64,000 bases of DNA, taken from positions 62,001 through 126,000 of the forward strand of contig CAJNOI010000080.1 in assembly GCA_905250115.1 (NCBI GenBank), read 5' to 3'. The notes under the pieces were generated by a model that saw only the letters and a program-made list of their open reading frames with translations, ran no database searches and was not told where the DNA came from. This document shows positions 27,683 to 41,189 of the stretch, piece by piece; within the stretch, counting starts at the first letter, position 1, and every line of letters begins with the position of its first letter. Made by a program: the position numbers and the translations under genes. Source of the DNA: Adineta steineri (lineage: Eukaryota; Rotifera; Eurotatoria; Adinetida; Adinetidae).

Positions 27683-27994
27683 TTAAACAAGTGCTTCCTT
27701 TGTTGCATTATATTGTATAATACATCGATGTTTTTTTCTTGAACTACTATGTCCACCACCAATAGTTGAATGTTTATTTGGACTCATAATAATTGTTATT
27801 GGTTTATAACGTAGACTTCGTCGATGATGAGCCATTGATGATAATGATTTAACACTATGTCTTAAACTACTAAAACGCCGTAATGTAGCTGGTGTTTCAG
27901 GTGGATTTAATAGATATATATCTGTATTTGTTATCGTTTGATGACAGTCTTTCAAATTATAGCAAGCTGAACGTTTACTATAACATGTACCCAT
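27683..27994 (-). CDS. Small basic protein with N-myristoylation-type start (MGTCYSK)
   Basis: An uninterrupted 103-codon ORF with the AT-ended codon style of neighbouring genes. The N-terminus MGTCYS fits the MGxCxS pattern for N-myristoylation plus palmitoylation, implying membrane attachment if real (inference). The rest is basic and Ser/His/Arg-rich (RRFSSLRHSVKSLSS, HHRRSLRYKP, SSSRKKHR). TATAGTTTAG ends 4 nt before the ATG, a possible 3' or trans-splice acceptor. No family is recognised. It could instead be one exon of a longer gene or a chance ORF. Confidence 0.5.
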   Translation of the reverse strand: MGTCYSKRSACYNLKDCHQTITNTDIYLLNPPETPATLRRFSSLRHSVKSLSSMAHHRRSLRYKPITIIMSPNKHSTIGGGHSSSRKKHRCIIQYNATKEALV

Positions 27995-29371
27995 TTGACC
28001 TAAACTATAATATAGATATAGATATATATATTCTAGCTATCAGTAAGATCACAATATTCATACATACATACTATTAGTGTTTGTCAATTATTGTCATTGT
28101 TGATTATAAGTAAGTATGCGAAAAAAGAGTGATATTGTCGTTTACCAAGGTCACTCTCTTGTATGATATTTTTGTTTAATATAACGAAAATGAGAAAGTG
28201 TCAAGACACAACGGTCAACTGTAATATAATTTCAATCGATAGTGACCGTACACGTATTTGTATATTCTCTAATGCTATTGAACGAAAGAAGAAAAGTAAG
28301 AAAATAAGAGATGACCGATCTACCGATTGAAGGTAAACGCGAAAGAGGAAAGAAACAAAAAATTTTCTCTATTCAAATCATTTAGATATTTGAAATATGT
28401 TTAAATTCAATTAGAGCATAACAATCATTACGCAAAGTTCATTTGATAACAAAAAAAAAGAAAGAGAAAATGAAGAACATTTTTTTATTCTGTCTATTCT
28501 ATGACATAAGTAAATATCAAATAACTACGAAAAGACTATTCTCGCATTTTTCTATACGCTTCATATATAAAGTATTGTTCATTGATCAAAAATAAATTAA
28601 CTAATTCTATTGAACTTTTTTCTTATTGACACTATGATTCAACCATTTTTTAACTGAAACTAATTGTTTCAACGATACTTTCTTTTTTTATTGTATTGAT
28701 CAATAGAATGTGATTATATAAGAAGTAAAAATAATGTTTTTTTTACCTCAGGGTTATAGATAATGTTTAAAATGTGTGAAATGAATTGAGAAAAAAAAAT
28801 TGACTGCTATAATCTACGCAAAAATTCATAGGACAATTTAATCAGTTCGAATACGATAAAATATATGAAGAGATTATATTTGATTTTTTTTGCAATTACT
28901 TACTTAATCCTTTCATGGTTTTCATTCTCTACAGAAATAAAATTAGAAAGTTAATTCTATTACAGATGTGAGCATGATATAATTCTAACTTTAGAGATCA
29001 TACTGAAAGAATTTCAATTTTAGCCATGGGCATGAAGAGATGGAATTGAATCAAACTTTTGTTGATTACTATTCATGTGTAATAAATTCTGAATAGAATA
29101 ATATATATATTCATGCATTCGTTTTTCTTTATTATTATCTTTAATTAACAGTTTGAAATTCTATTTTTATAATGAATATCAAATCGTTTTTTCATTCATA
29201 AAAAGAAATACATTGTTGTCATGCTTAGAAGAATTCATTCAATTCAAAAAAAGATCTTCTAAGTCTTCCTATAATTACTATAAATTAAGGTAAAAAAAAC
29301 ATTGTCATTTTTACAACGAAGAACATGTTATTTGTTTGCTTACAAAAGTAAACATACAAATAATCTATTCT

Positions 29372-29412
<41 letters not shown>

Positions 29413-30015
29413 CAACTATAAATAATATCATAATCAATAACTGTCATGTTATCACTGATTGTATTAAGATCGATTTTGTCTTTGATAAATAATAAATGAC
29501 AATCATATAAGAATTATTTATGTTACTTTAATATCTCAAGTTCAATTTTGATGTATTTCTTTTAATAAAAAAACAACATCAAAATTTTTATGTATTCGAA
29601 TATTTTTCATCGTCATATTGTTATGGGCATAACAAAAACACTTCTATTTCTTCTACTAGAAATATAACAAGTATTGACATTAACAAAAAAAAAAGAACAT
29701 TCTTTAGAAGTATTCATACTGAATGTTATTTTTCTCTTATTATGATTTTTAAGATTTACATATTTGAATAGAAAATAAACATGTGTATATTGTACACTCA
29801 GTATATACAAAATTATTTAAGTATATTATATAGAATATCTCTTTGTTTTTTTTTTCTTTTTTTTAAATGTTCATCTCTTATATAAAAAAAAGGTTATCTC
29901 TTTATATAGGAAATTTGAAGAGATTATAGATAATAGTAATAGTGACAATAATAATAATAATATTAGTTATAATAACATTCAAAATAAAAAGAAAAAGGAA
30001 AATTGAAAATGAGTA
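27995..30015. other. Intergenic region with (TA)n microsatellite
   Basis: 2 kb of AT-rich DNA between the small MGTC gene and the filament gene. It contains a TA run at about 29376-29408 and T/A homopolymers near 29850-29890. The ORF at 29613-29810 has no support. No RNA gene seen. Confidence 0.6.
29376..29408. repeat. (TA)n microsatellite
   Basis: Uninterrupted TA dinucleotide run. Confidence 0.9.
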
Positions 30016-31788
30016 TTAGCTTCGACGAGTTTGGAGAATTGTTGGTGGACGACTACTTGGTGGAGATGATCCATTTGTTACGTGATTGGTTTCTGTTGAA
30101 GATGTTATATCATTTTTAGCACTTAATTCATGAACACTTTTACTTGCTGTTAAGCCATTTTCAGCTATTGTTGTTGGAATATCAATAACTGGTACAGAAT
30201 TCGATGTTTCATTACCATTTTGTTTATAACCCATAAAACGGGAATATGAATTTGTATGACCATTAAGTCGTGATGCAGAAAAATAAGGCGGTATTGAATA
30301 TCTATCAGCACTTGATGAACGTGCTGCACGAGCTGATATACCATTTCGTTGTGGTTGTGGTTGTGGCTGAGGTTGCTGTTGATGCTGCTGCTGATGTTGT
30401 TGTTGTTGTTGTTGTTGTTGATTCATATTTGATTGATTAGTTGTAATTGTATTATATTCATCAGTAATTGTATCAACAACTGATTTCATAGTTCCTTCTA
30501 ATAAATTTCTATATGTTTCAATTTCTTTTTCTAATGATGTCTGTTTTGTTATCACATCTTCATAATCTTTTGATATTCTTTCTTGTTTGACTTTTAATTG
30601 ATCAATTTCATTTTGTTGTAATTGTTCAAAACGTGCATTTTCTTCTACACTCATTTCAAGATTAATTTGTAATTCACGTGTACGTAATTTTAATTCGCCA
30701 GTTTTTTGTTTTAATAAATTACTATCTGCTTTAACACGTTGAATATCAACACGTGCACGATCTTCTTCTTGTTTAACACGTTCTTGTTCACGTTCATTTA
30801 AAAATAAATGTCCAAGTTCGGGATAATCACGAGCTATATCTTCATATGCTTGAGTAAATTGTCCATATAATTCATTACGTTGTGAATCATTTTGTCTTTC
30901 AAAATCTTGACGAATTTTTCTTATCGCACTTGATAATTCAGATTTAAATATATGTGCACGATCATTTGTTGAACTAGGTGCTAATAATAATGTTGTTTGT
31001 CTAAGATCTTTGATTTTTTGTTGTTGTTGTTCACGTAATTTATTAATATCAACACGTAATTGTTGAGTTGTTTTCTCACATGTTGTACGTGTTATAGTTT
31101 CATTCTGTGTTTCATTTTTAGCTTGTAATATAAGACGTTGAATATGTGTTATTAATTGTTTCCATTGTGTATGTTCATCATCTTGATGTGCAAGACGACG
31201 TTTAAACATAAGAATATCACCATCAATTGTTGATAATTGTCGTTCAATTCGTTCAGTTTCATATTTTGATGAATCACATTCTTTAAATGTTGAATTAAGA
31301 CGTTGTTTTAATGGATAAATACCATTCTGAATAGATAAAAAAAGAAAAACGAAATTAATCGAAAATATTTTGTTTTTCTTTCAAAACTAACCTGAGCTTC
31401 TTTGGCATTATATGAAGTTGTATTTTTATCTTGAAAAAGTTTTTCAATAACTTCTTTTAATTGTGCAACTTCTGTTTCAAACATTGATTTAACACGTTGA
31501 CAATTTCCTGTTTGTTTTTCAGTAAGAATATTTGTTTCCATTTGAACTTTTTTATTTTGAGCTTCTAAATATCGAACTTTTTCAACATAATCAGCAAATT
31601 TATCATTTAATGTTGATAATTCTAATTTTTCTTTTTCACGTGTTTGCTGAAATAATGATGGTTTAGGAATTGAAAATGATTGGGAACGATATGTTGAAGA
31701 CGACATTGGATAATTCGAACTACTACTTCCAATATTATTTGAATCACTATATAATGTCGAAGTTGAACGATAAGGATATAATAGATGA

Positions 31789-31819
<31 letters not shown>

Positions 31820-32679
31820 GATTGTTATTATGATTATGATTATTATTTGTTGATGACGTTGAAGACTGTGGAATATAAGAACTTGTATATAACGACGGCG
31901 TGGATGATGTTGAAGTCTGAGGAATATAAGAGCTTGCGTATGAAGACGGAGCCGACGACGATGATGCTAATGATGAGGTTTGAAACAAAGGAAGGGTGCT
32001 TTTAAGTGCTGACATTGAATATGGCGGTGGGAGCAGACCGAGAAAATTATTACTCGGCGCTATACCTAACAAGAATATATTTATATATATATATATATAT
32101 ATATACAAAAAAAGAGAGAAATAATCAATGACGAAATTATATGGTGATGATTTTGATGCACACACACATAGTATGGTCTTGAAATATTTACCTCGGGGGG
32201 AAATATTGAAGGTGATACCTGGGAAAAATGTATGTACAAAAAAGTAAATTAAAATCAACAGATGTGTGATAATTACTTTAGTTAACAATTATGATAGAAA
32301 TATATATTCTAATTATTTGTAAATAATTGTATATTCATAAAGAGAAAATAAATAACTTTTACATTTTTTTTACAAAAATATACAAGATCTAATTTTCTGT
32401 TTTCTTAATGGCCTTCAAAATGACATATACACAAGATGAATAGGAGAATAAATATAAATGTATAAAAATGTATATTTAGATTTGTGTCTTGCCATATTAA
32501 TCAAAATTCCAATGTCTACAAAATGACAGGCGATATAGATGCGTAAATGTATTAATACGATACTATTCTATTTATTAGTTTTGTTTAGTATACACACATA
32601 TTATCAATTATTCAATAATATTACCTGTAAATTCTTCAGTTATAGTAATTGTTTCGTCATTCGTTGAGTCGTCTGCCAT
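30016..32679 (-). CDS. Cytoplasmic intermediate filament protein, long-rod type, no lamin tail
   Basis: Structural coiled-coil protein of the lamin/intermediate filament superfamily. Exons: start exon 32679-~32625 (MADDSTNDETITITEEFT), a 27-nt microexon 32218-32192, about 32063-31393, and 31326-30016. The Ser/Asn-rich head has a poly-Asn/His run and duplicated SSYIPQ-SSTSST segments. The rod begins at the helix-initiation motif (LNDKFADYVEKVRYLEAQN) and ends at the termination motif (EIETYRNLLEG). By my count the rod is about 360 residues, matching the long lamin/protostome class, not the ~310 of vertebrate cytoplasmic filaments. The tail has poly-Gln/Pro-Gln runs and ends ILQTRRS. No lamin-tail domain, no obvious nuclear localisation signal and no CaaX box are visible, so a cytoplasmic filament is inferred. 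Confidence 0.88.
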
Positions 32680-35600
32680 TGCTTATATATAGATGTCTAA
32701 TCGATTATTAAACTAGTCTATTTAATATAAACTATCTATATGTTAAAAGTGAATATAAAGAAGAGAATTTGTATAAGAAAAATTGAATGACGACCTTTCC
32801 TATCAGTCAAATCTTTCAAAATGAAAAAAGTGAGAGAGAGAAGAGTTAGTCATAGAAAGAAAGAACATATGCCTATGTGCACTGACAAAACATACATACA
32901 CACACACTTGATAGATTCGTCTTATCTTCTGTGTCGCTCTCTCTCTCTCTCTTCTCTATACCCTTTCTCTTCCAGTAACTATACTCAAGACATCATTGTC
33001 GATGACGAACAACGGCTACCTTTTTTTCACATACAACCGCGAGACGATGTATAATTTTCTTTTTCTTGTTGGAGTTGACATCGTCACACTCTTGTACACA
33101 TTCACGTAATCGAATAGAATGTAGTAGAAAGAAGAAAGACGCGAGAGAAAGGGAGCAACTATAGTAGTAAGGTGGTAGTAGAATACAGTCTTGAACTGTA
33201 CCACAAACATTACTGATTTCGTGCATCTTTTGAATATATTTATCTATGCACTTGAGAAGGCAGTAAAGGCGGATGCCTATTCTTTTTAAAATGTGAATAT
33301 AATAGAGAACAAATAAGGACAGAAAGAGGGAGAGAGAGAGAGAAAAAAGAGAATTTATATTAGTTACATGGCTATCATTGTTATTTGTCAAAAATTCACC
33401 ATTTTTTCTTTCTTTGTTCGTTAAAGAATTATAATTTTTTCTTTTTGTTCTCGTTACGTTTTTTTCTGTAGTGTCTGTCAATGATTCATTTTATACAATA
33501 GAGAAAAGAAGAAACGAAATTTGTACATAAGTAGTAGAAGGGATAGAGAAAAAAAAAGAAGAGTGAGAAAGCAAATTGTATATTTGTTCGGCTGAGAAAC
33601 AGTTCGTCTTTCGGGGACATGATGAGTGTGAGTTCGAACGTTTTTTTCACTCTCACTCTCTCTCTCTCTCTTGTACATATATTCTCTATTTTACGATTTC
33701 CGCTCGATAACGTGATGTCGAGAGGGTGTATTGAGAGAAAAAAGTGCGATAATGAAAGAGAGATGTTGATTCAGGATGGAAACCGCCAAAACAAAACAGT
33801 CAATTCTTTATTAAAAAACCGCAGAACGACTGAACATATAAATATTAAAATCGTCAAAAAAAAACGAAAAGAAAAGAAAAGAAAGACCATGGCAAATAAT
33901 TATATATGCCTCTTGAAGACCTTGCAGATTGAAAGCGAAGAGAAATGAAAATCATATGAGGTCAAAGATTTATGAAATATATGAAGTATAAAAAAGAAAA
34001 AACTTTTTCTTCTTCCAAGAGATTTCTGATAAAAAAAACTCAGCAGCTGTTTTAAATTACCTTCAGATTTGATTGATACATCCTTTCACGGATCATTAGA
34101 CAGGAATATCTTTGAAAAGTTAATATGTATTGTTAATGCGTCATTTAACTTCGAAGGTCGAATGTAACTTAGTCATACACAATATATATATATATATATA
34201 GGTAAATATTTACTATGAACATAATTGAAAGTTAATAATGAGAAAATGACAGAGAATCTTTTTTGCAATGTAACACCTTCGTATAAATGAGAATCGATTA
34301 TTTCTAAAATATATATATATATATATCAAATGTGATTGAGAGATATAAAATTCTAACAAAGAACATTGTTACATAATTTATATTTAATATGATCGTGTTA
34401 ACAAATAAAGAAAAAAGAGCTTATTCGTAAAGATAAATATAACTTAAAATTATTCAAATCAACTAGACGATTGTTTTTATACTACATATATACATATCAT
34501 ATAAAAAGAATAAAATATGCATGCATCATTTCTTTTTTTTATATTAACCTGTATAAATAACATTGATAACGTAACTGTCACAATTTGATTATATGTATAT
34601 ATCTTTTGAGAACTACTTGTTATACGTTTATCATATATGAATGAATGAATGAATTGAGTGAAAAAAAAAGGCGGGACGACAAAGACAGACGTTAATCCTC
34701 ACACGTAAAAAGCTTATGAATAATACCTCACCGTTTCTCAATGTATATTTGTATGATCACAATGTGTAATAGAGTAGACTATCTGACTGACAATTAGACG
34801 GAAGAAGAAGAAGACTATTGATCAAATAGTAATATAAATCGGTAATAAGCTCTTTCAACTATCCGATATAAAGCCGATTGAAAATACTCAAAATTTTTTT
34901 ATAGACAATGGATATACTCATTATTCATCTAATTCAACATTTGCTTGATAAGAAGAAAAAAAGGACTAGACTGATGATCAAAATTAACCTCGAAAACTAT
35001 ATTTATTTACAAGCATTATATTATAATCAATATTTATAAAGACATAAAATCGAAATATGTATATATATATATATTGAATTGTAAAATAATATCCTTGTTC
35101 ACCATGATAGATACACTTACATATAATATAACTATAAAAAAAACTCATCATGTCAGTAAAACATGTGTTGTTAATAATCTAAAGAATACTTTAGTAAGAT
35201 TAACTTTTTTATCTTGAAAACTGTTCAGATGAATATCTTTCACGATATATATTCATCGTGTTATAAACTTGGTGATTTCTCCTCTCGAAAAAAAAGTGTC
35301 TGTTACACTTTAGATAAAATATTACTAAGATTTTCAATCCTTATTTGGAGTATCGAGAATACTCATCACTCCATAAAATTTCTCATCATAAATAATGAAA
35401 GCACAGAATTTTTTTGATTTGCCTGAATTAGTTAATCATGAATATCTGTATTTTAAGTACTTTTCATTTTTTTCTCTCTATTTATTTTGACCTAAATAAG
35501 GTTGCTATAAGATATAATCGATAAAAACAAGCAAATATAGAAGCTTAATGTATGCAGGATGCAACAGCTGAATTACATCTAGTATTTGTTTGATTTGTGA

Positions 35601-35845
35601 CATGAAATAAAGAATTCTTCTGAATAGCGCATAGATGGGCCAAACAAATATTAATTTTTTTTCTTGTTTATATTTTCATTCTATAAGTATTCTTCCTATT
35701 AATAATATGTTGAAATCGTATAAATAATTATTGCCATATGATTAATTTAAGTTTTTCTATTTCTCATAAGAAAACAAAAGATGAAGTTACTTTTATATTT
35801 ATTGCCCAAAATCAAAACAGAAAATATTTTTATATATACATTTCA
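32680..35845. other. 3.1-kb intergenic region, divergent promoters of filament and membrane-protein genes
   Basis: Non-coding by eye. The part near 32800-33950 is rich in GA/CT tracts (around 32936-32952, 33327-33342, 33652-33671), like the blocks beside the DLC1-like and zinc-finger genes. TA runs occur near 34182, 34309 and 35058. Overlapping ORFs on both strands (32993-33481, 33619-33948) are simple-sequence artefacts. Confidence 0.6.
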
Positions 35846-37874
35846 ATGAAACTAACATATATACTATTGACCTTGTTTATATCGATTACGACTGTTAGAT
35901 GTTCACATTATCGTGGATCGATGATTACATGGCGTGTAATTAACTCAAGTTCTAATCCACTTGTTATTGAAATATTTCAACGTCATGCATGGAATTATGT
36001 GACGTGGCCATGTACAAATGCACTTATATCTACTGGTAATTATATGATTGGTTCCGGAAGTTTAGTATGTACTGCACCTTGTCCACCAAATATTAGTACA
36101 CTTAATTCTGTAGCTGTTCCATGTACTGGCTATAATATAATCGAACAATATGTTAGTGGTGAAAATCGATTCAATATACGAGTACCATCAAATTATATCT
36201 TTCGAGCAGTATTCACAAGTTCGGCTTGGTTTATATTAGTAACAGGTGGAAGTACATGGTCAGTTTCTACTGAAATAAATACTTATAAACGATCAAATGG
36301 TCGATATAATCAAGCACCCATTGTTACAATGTTACCAATCATACGACTTCGTAGTAATTTAACTTATTATATAAAAATTAATGTTGCTGATAATGATTTT
36401 GATCGATATACATGTATTTGGTCAAATTCATCGCAAGAATGTGGTGGTGTTTGTCGATCTTTACTTACTCTACCTACTTCAACATATCTTAATGAAACAA
36501 GTTGTATTCTTCGTTTTACACCAATTATTGTTGGTTATTATGCAATAGCATTAACTATTCTTGATTTTGAAAACGATACAAGTACAGCATATCTTTCACG
36601 AGTTCCTATTCAATTTATTTTAAGAGTTTGGAGTTCACCTAATACATGTACAACACCACCCATCTATATAGGTGATGTACCTGCTGATCAATGTATTTTT
36701 GTTGAACCTGGTCAATCACTTACCATGCTTATTCGTATTAAAGTTCAATGTGCAAATGCAACATTAAATAATACGATTGGAGTTTATCCAACAGGATTTA
36801 CACAATCATCAACATATCTTGATCCTTATGATCCAACTATAAATGTTTTTCAAGTAATTTATGTGGCTAATGCAAACCAAGTTGGTCAAAATTTATTTTG
36901 TTTTGCTGGTGTGGATTCAATTGGTAATCAAGGTGATTCAACATGTCTTCGTTTTACTGTACAAATATCAACGGACAGTCGAAATACTCTTTATATTGAT
37001 AATGCAACTCATTTTCCAATAGGTCTCGTTCCGAAATCACAATCAATATGGACATTAAAGTATCCAGAAGGAATAACATACAATCGACCAACAACTGAAG
37101 CTTATATTCGTTTTAAATTATCATCAACTCAACAAGATTTTCTAACATATGATGTTGTTAAAGAAATGTCGAATGTAAACTATCAAACAGATTGTTTAGT
37201 CATAACAACAAATGTTATATTTACACCGGGTGAAAGTTTTTTTATTTCATTAGATCCAGGTGTTTTCTTGCCAATTTCAAGTTGTTTAAGAGATTCAATG
37301 GGTATAACAGATCCAACATTTTGGCCATTTCAAATTGCATCTGAACCAAGTTCAACATTAACAACTAGTACAACAACACAATCAAGTACAACAACAATAT
37401 TAAATCGAACAGTAAAAAACAATTCATTTTCTCTTCATATTTGTTGATCATGAAGTTTTTCTTTAGGTACCAACAATACGTACATTATCTACTACACATT
37501 TATTATTAACTACGAAAGGAACAACTTTAGTATGTACAACTACAATTAGTTTATCAACAACTATAAAAACAATAGTTACACCATATGTATTTCCTGTTAG
37601 TGGTATTGTTGGTATTATAGTTGGTTCTTTATTGATAATAACAATACTTGTTATCATTATTTTTCAATTAAGAAAACGTAGGAATGCTAAATCAACAGTT
37701 AATCCTTATCCACCTGCAACTAAGAAACATTCACTTTCGGGAACTCTTCAACAATACTTTATTAAAACTCGTACCAACATTCAAGCAGCTCGTCGATCAA
37801 GAAATAATACAACATATTCTGCCCTCTATACACCGGATTCAACTCGTGAAATTCTTGTCGATATCGATTCTTAA
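35846..37874 (+). CDS. Type I membrane glycoprotein with SHYRG-type ectodomain, family unknown
   Basis: Predicted surface receptor-like protein of about 657 residues. Of two in-frame Mets (35738, 35846), the second was chosen because it starts a clean signal peptide (MKLTYILLTLFISITTVRC). Exon 1 ends at 37411 and exon 2 runs 37467-37874 across a 55-nt intron. The ectodomain begins SHYRGSMITWRVI and has a Cys pattern (WPCTNA, SLVCTAPCPPN, ECGGVCRSL, TSCILRFTP) plus many NxS/T sequons. A Ser/Thr-rich stalk leads to one TM segment (about VSGIVGIIVGSLLIITILVI) and a stop-transfer RKRR, then a 75-residue cytosolic tail. I recall similar SHxRG starts in uncharacterised invertebrate proteins but cannot name a family. 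Confidence 0.8.
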
Positions 37875-39121
37875 AAGACAAAAATAAACTCACTTAATTA
37901 TATGTATCATTCATTTTTTATTTAAAATAACTATACTAAACTCATCCTATATCAACTATATTGAGTCAGCCTTAGATTTATTATGACATATATAAATATA
38001 CGATTAGTATTCGTAGACAATGTAATGGTCTATTTAGTTTTTTTTCTCTTCTCCTCTTCGTTTTTGTTATTCACTCATCATTACTTATGGTTACATTCTA
38101 GTACACAGTTCTATCTGTAGGCTTATATAGCATAAATGATATTTGATGTATTGAATTGTCATGAATATCTGTTAACGACACGAACAATGTAGATCATATA
38201 ATCAAAAAAGATACAAGATACTTTATTTGTTATTTCGTATATATGACTTTTTCATTTTGTCATAGGACAAAAATAGTTCTTTTAATGTCTCACACATACG
38301 ATTTTATTTGACAAAAAAATAGTGATGAATAAAAATACATATATTCTTCAAAAACCATTATTGACATCACAGTCGATCGATAGACAATCTTTATTTCAAT
38401 TAATAAATAATCAAGTTTATTCGATTGATATGAACAATTTACAGTAAGTTTCATCTGATATCTAATAAAACAATTTTAATCCTCATTCCTCATAACACAT
38501 TAATCTAAGTTTGATTCAGTATGAAGCGCTATTGAAAACGAATTAAAAAAAATGTTACGGTTATTGTATTACAGATGAATGAATCATATTATTGCGCATC
38601 GAAACAAATAGCACGATTGTTATCTACAAATAATAAGTTTTTTAGAGTCTAATTCTTATGTCCAAGAAACTCAAAAGTAACCATCTATGAATATTCATAG
38701 TTGTGCTTACAAACGAAACTATTCTTACAGTTCAATCTTCTAATATTATCAAATAATTATTTCTATAACATTAATGTAATTATCTTTCTTTTGTCTATAA
38801 TGAATGTTTCTTACTACCAATCAGATAAAAAAGATTCGTAAACAATAAAATGTGTCTCTTATGTCTTTTTCTTAACTTTATACGCACATTGTTTTATTGA
38901 AAACAATAGACGCCAATATGATCATTGGTGTTTTCTCGTCATTGTCTATGCGGTTACATGCACAAGTTGACCGTTTACGTCAGTTATGTTTTCGCTATTT
39001 CTTCTTTTTCTTTTTCGTCCGTCCATATAAGACATATTTGACAAATTTCTTCTTCGTTCACTTCCATCTCATATTCTACTATATGTAACATCTTCTTTGT
39101 TGAACAAAACAAACCATTCAC
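37875..39121. other. Intergenic region
   Basis: 1.25 kb of AT-rich DNA. No coding exon or RNA gene recognised; the ORF at 38897-39088 is not supported. Confidence 0.55.
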
Positions 39122-41189
39122 ATGTCATCTTCACCACCACCACCACCACCATCAACAACTACAATACATTCTAAAAAACCAATACGTGAATTAAGTTCTA
39201 TTACAAATAATTTATTAATGAAAAAAACTTTACATGCACTTGTAAATAATTCTAATAACAATAATAATAATTCACAAACTACCATTCCACCACCATCACC
39301 ATCAACATCATCAATAAAAGAAAATATTCCAAATGATCCGAATCTAATTCAACAACAAAAAGCACTTAATCTACGTTTAGCTGCTGCATTAAAACCAGTT
39401 GATAGAGATAATGTAGCAGCATTACTTCAATTCTATCAAACACTAACAACTCAAAATAATCAATTACATACTAATGTTCAAAATAATTCAGTATTAAATG
39501 AAACTACATCTTTAATTAATAATTCTAATTTAAATAATTTCTCTCTTTTAAAACAACAAAATGCTACGAAAAGGTAGATCTATTGAAGTAAAATTATAAA
39601 TATTTTTCTAATTTTTTATTTTTTTTTAGATCAACATCAATGTCTTATTTATGTCGATTTAAACAACGAAATCGTTTAATTGAAATTCCATCAACAAGTG
39701 AATATTATAATCAACAAAATGGAATTGCACATGAACATCTCAAACAATTAATTAGTAAATTATATATATATTGAATTTATTTTTTCTCTAAAAATTCTCT
39801 TTTATAGTACAAGAATTTCAACTACCAAAATCAACATTAATTATTCAAATTTGGAATGAACAATATCAAGAATATATCGATATTGAATCATATAAAAAAC
39901 TTCCTTTTGATGGTCGATTACAAGTTCTTATGTAAGTCACATTGATCTTAACCTCTCTTTGAGTACTCATCCTATTTTTTTGAATTGCCATCTGACATAA
40001 TTATTCGATTGAATGACAAATGGAACTTATTAAGGAAATGTCATTTATTCATTCATTAACTATAAGTAATAAGTAGGAGTATATTCAAGATATGTCTAAC
40101 ATCAGTATTACATAGAGTAAAAACGAATTATTATTTCCGGGAAGAGATAGACCATAATTTCCTTGTTAAATGTTAACCAGGATATGAATAGATAATTTTT
40201 TATAGTGAAAAAGATGTGAATTCAGTTGGAAATTCACCATCGGTGGTATCAAAAAGTCCATCAACACCTGTATCTTCAAATGCAGTCACAACTAGGACTC
40301 GTCCAATTACTCCTATACCATTACAAACAACACCAAATGATAATCATCATGATGATGAATTACCGTCAAAATATTCATTTGATGAACCAATGAATACGTA
40401 AGTTGTTAATTTAAATAAATATTCATTTTTCATATATATGATTTACTAGTGCTTCACCAATCGATAATTTAAATCAATCTCAACATAATATTATGTATGA
40501 CTTATTACCTAAACCAAGTGATGGTATACCTATACCACGTTTTCCACCACATATAGCTGCATTTCTTAATGGTAATGGTGATGCTAATCAATTGAATGCA
40601 CTTGTTCAAGCACTCTATCAAGAAATTGTTAAATATGAACTGTAAAAAATTGAAAAAACTTATTATTATTCTTATTCTTATTAATTTATATATTTATTTT
40701 AGTTATCCAAATGCAGATGAATTACGTTCAATTGTTAGTCGTCTTGTTGATCGACATCCAAATAGTTTACCTGTTATTGGTAGTATTGAATTATTAGTAA
40801 GAAAATTATATTATAAATTTTGTAATGAACGTAAAAAATATCCTGTGGAATTAAAACGTCGTCAACCAAATAAACGTAAAAGACTTACACGTGAAGATGA
40901 TATGAATATGAGTAATAATATTCAACAAGGAAGAAATAGTAATACAATTAATGATCTTGATCGTCTTATGCATTTATGGACGACAACAAATGAATATAAA
41001 GATTCAATTTCAAATGAAAATATTAAACAAGAACAACATTCACCATCAGGTTCATCATCTTGTTCATCATCACCTGTATCAAATCATATGATGATTGATA
41101 ATAATTCTGAACAATCAGAAGGATGTCAAAAATACATTCCATTAAATTTATCAATTGCTAATAATAATAATCTTATCTGTAGTGAATAA
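39122..41189 (+). CDS. PB1-like/SAMD3-like domain protein
   Basis: Six exons: 39122-39573, 39630-39755, ~39808-39931, ~40205-40398, ~40451-40643 and ~40702-41189, all joining in frame, giving about 525 residues. The N-terminus is Pro/Ser/Asn-rich. Residues about 150-235 (RFKQRNRLIEIPSTSEYY, HEHLKQLIIQEFQLPKS, LIIQIWNEQYQEYIDIES, FDGRLQVLIE) look like a ubiquitin-fold PB1-like module. Near residue 365 LYPNADELRSIVSRLVDRHP followed by LVRKLYYKFCNERKKYPVEL resembles the segment after the SAM domain in SAMD3-type proteins. A basic RRQPNKRKRL could be a nuclear signal. The family link is from memory of sequence style and is tentative; the gene model itself is well supported. Confidence 0.72.

Noticed and set aside
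29376..29408. TA run considered as origin or centromeric sequence
   Set aside because: A simple microsatellite, one of several; no further structure.
31670..32005. Plus-strand ORF rich in Tyr/Met
   Set aside because: Antisense shadow of the filament head exon (poly-Asn read backwards).
33619..33948. 109-codon ORF and overlapping minus-strand ORFs at 32993-33481
   Set aside because: The translations are driven by CT/GA tracts, overlap in several frames and show no domain or splice logic.
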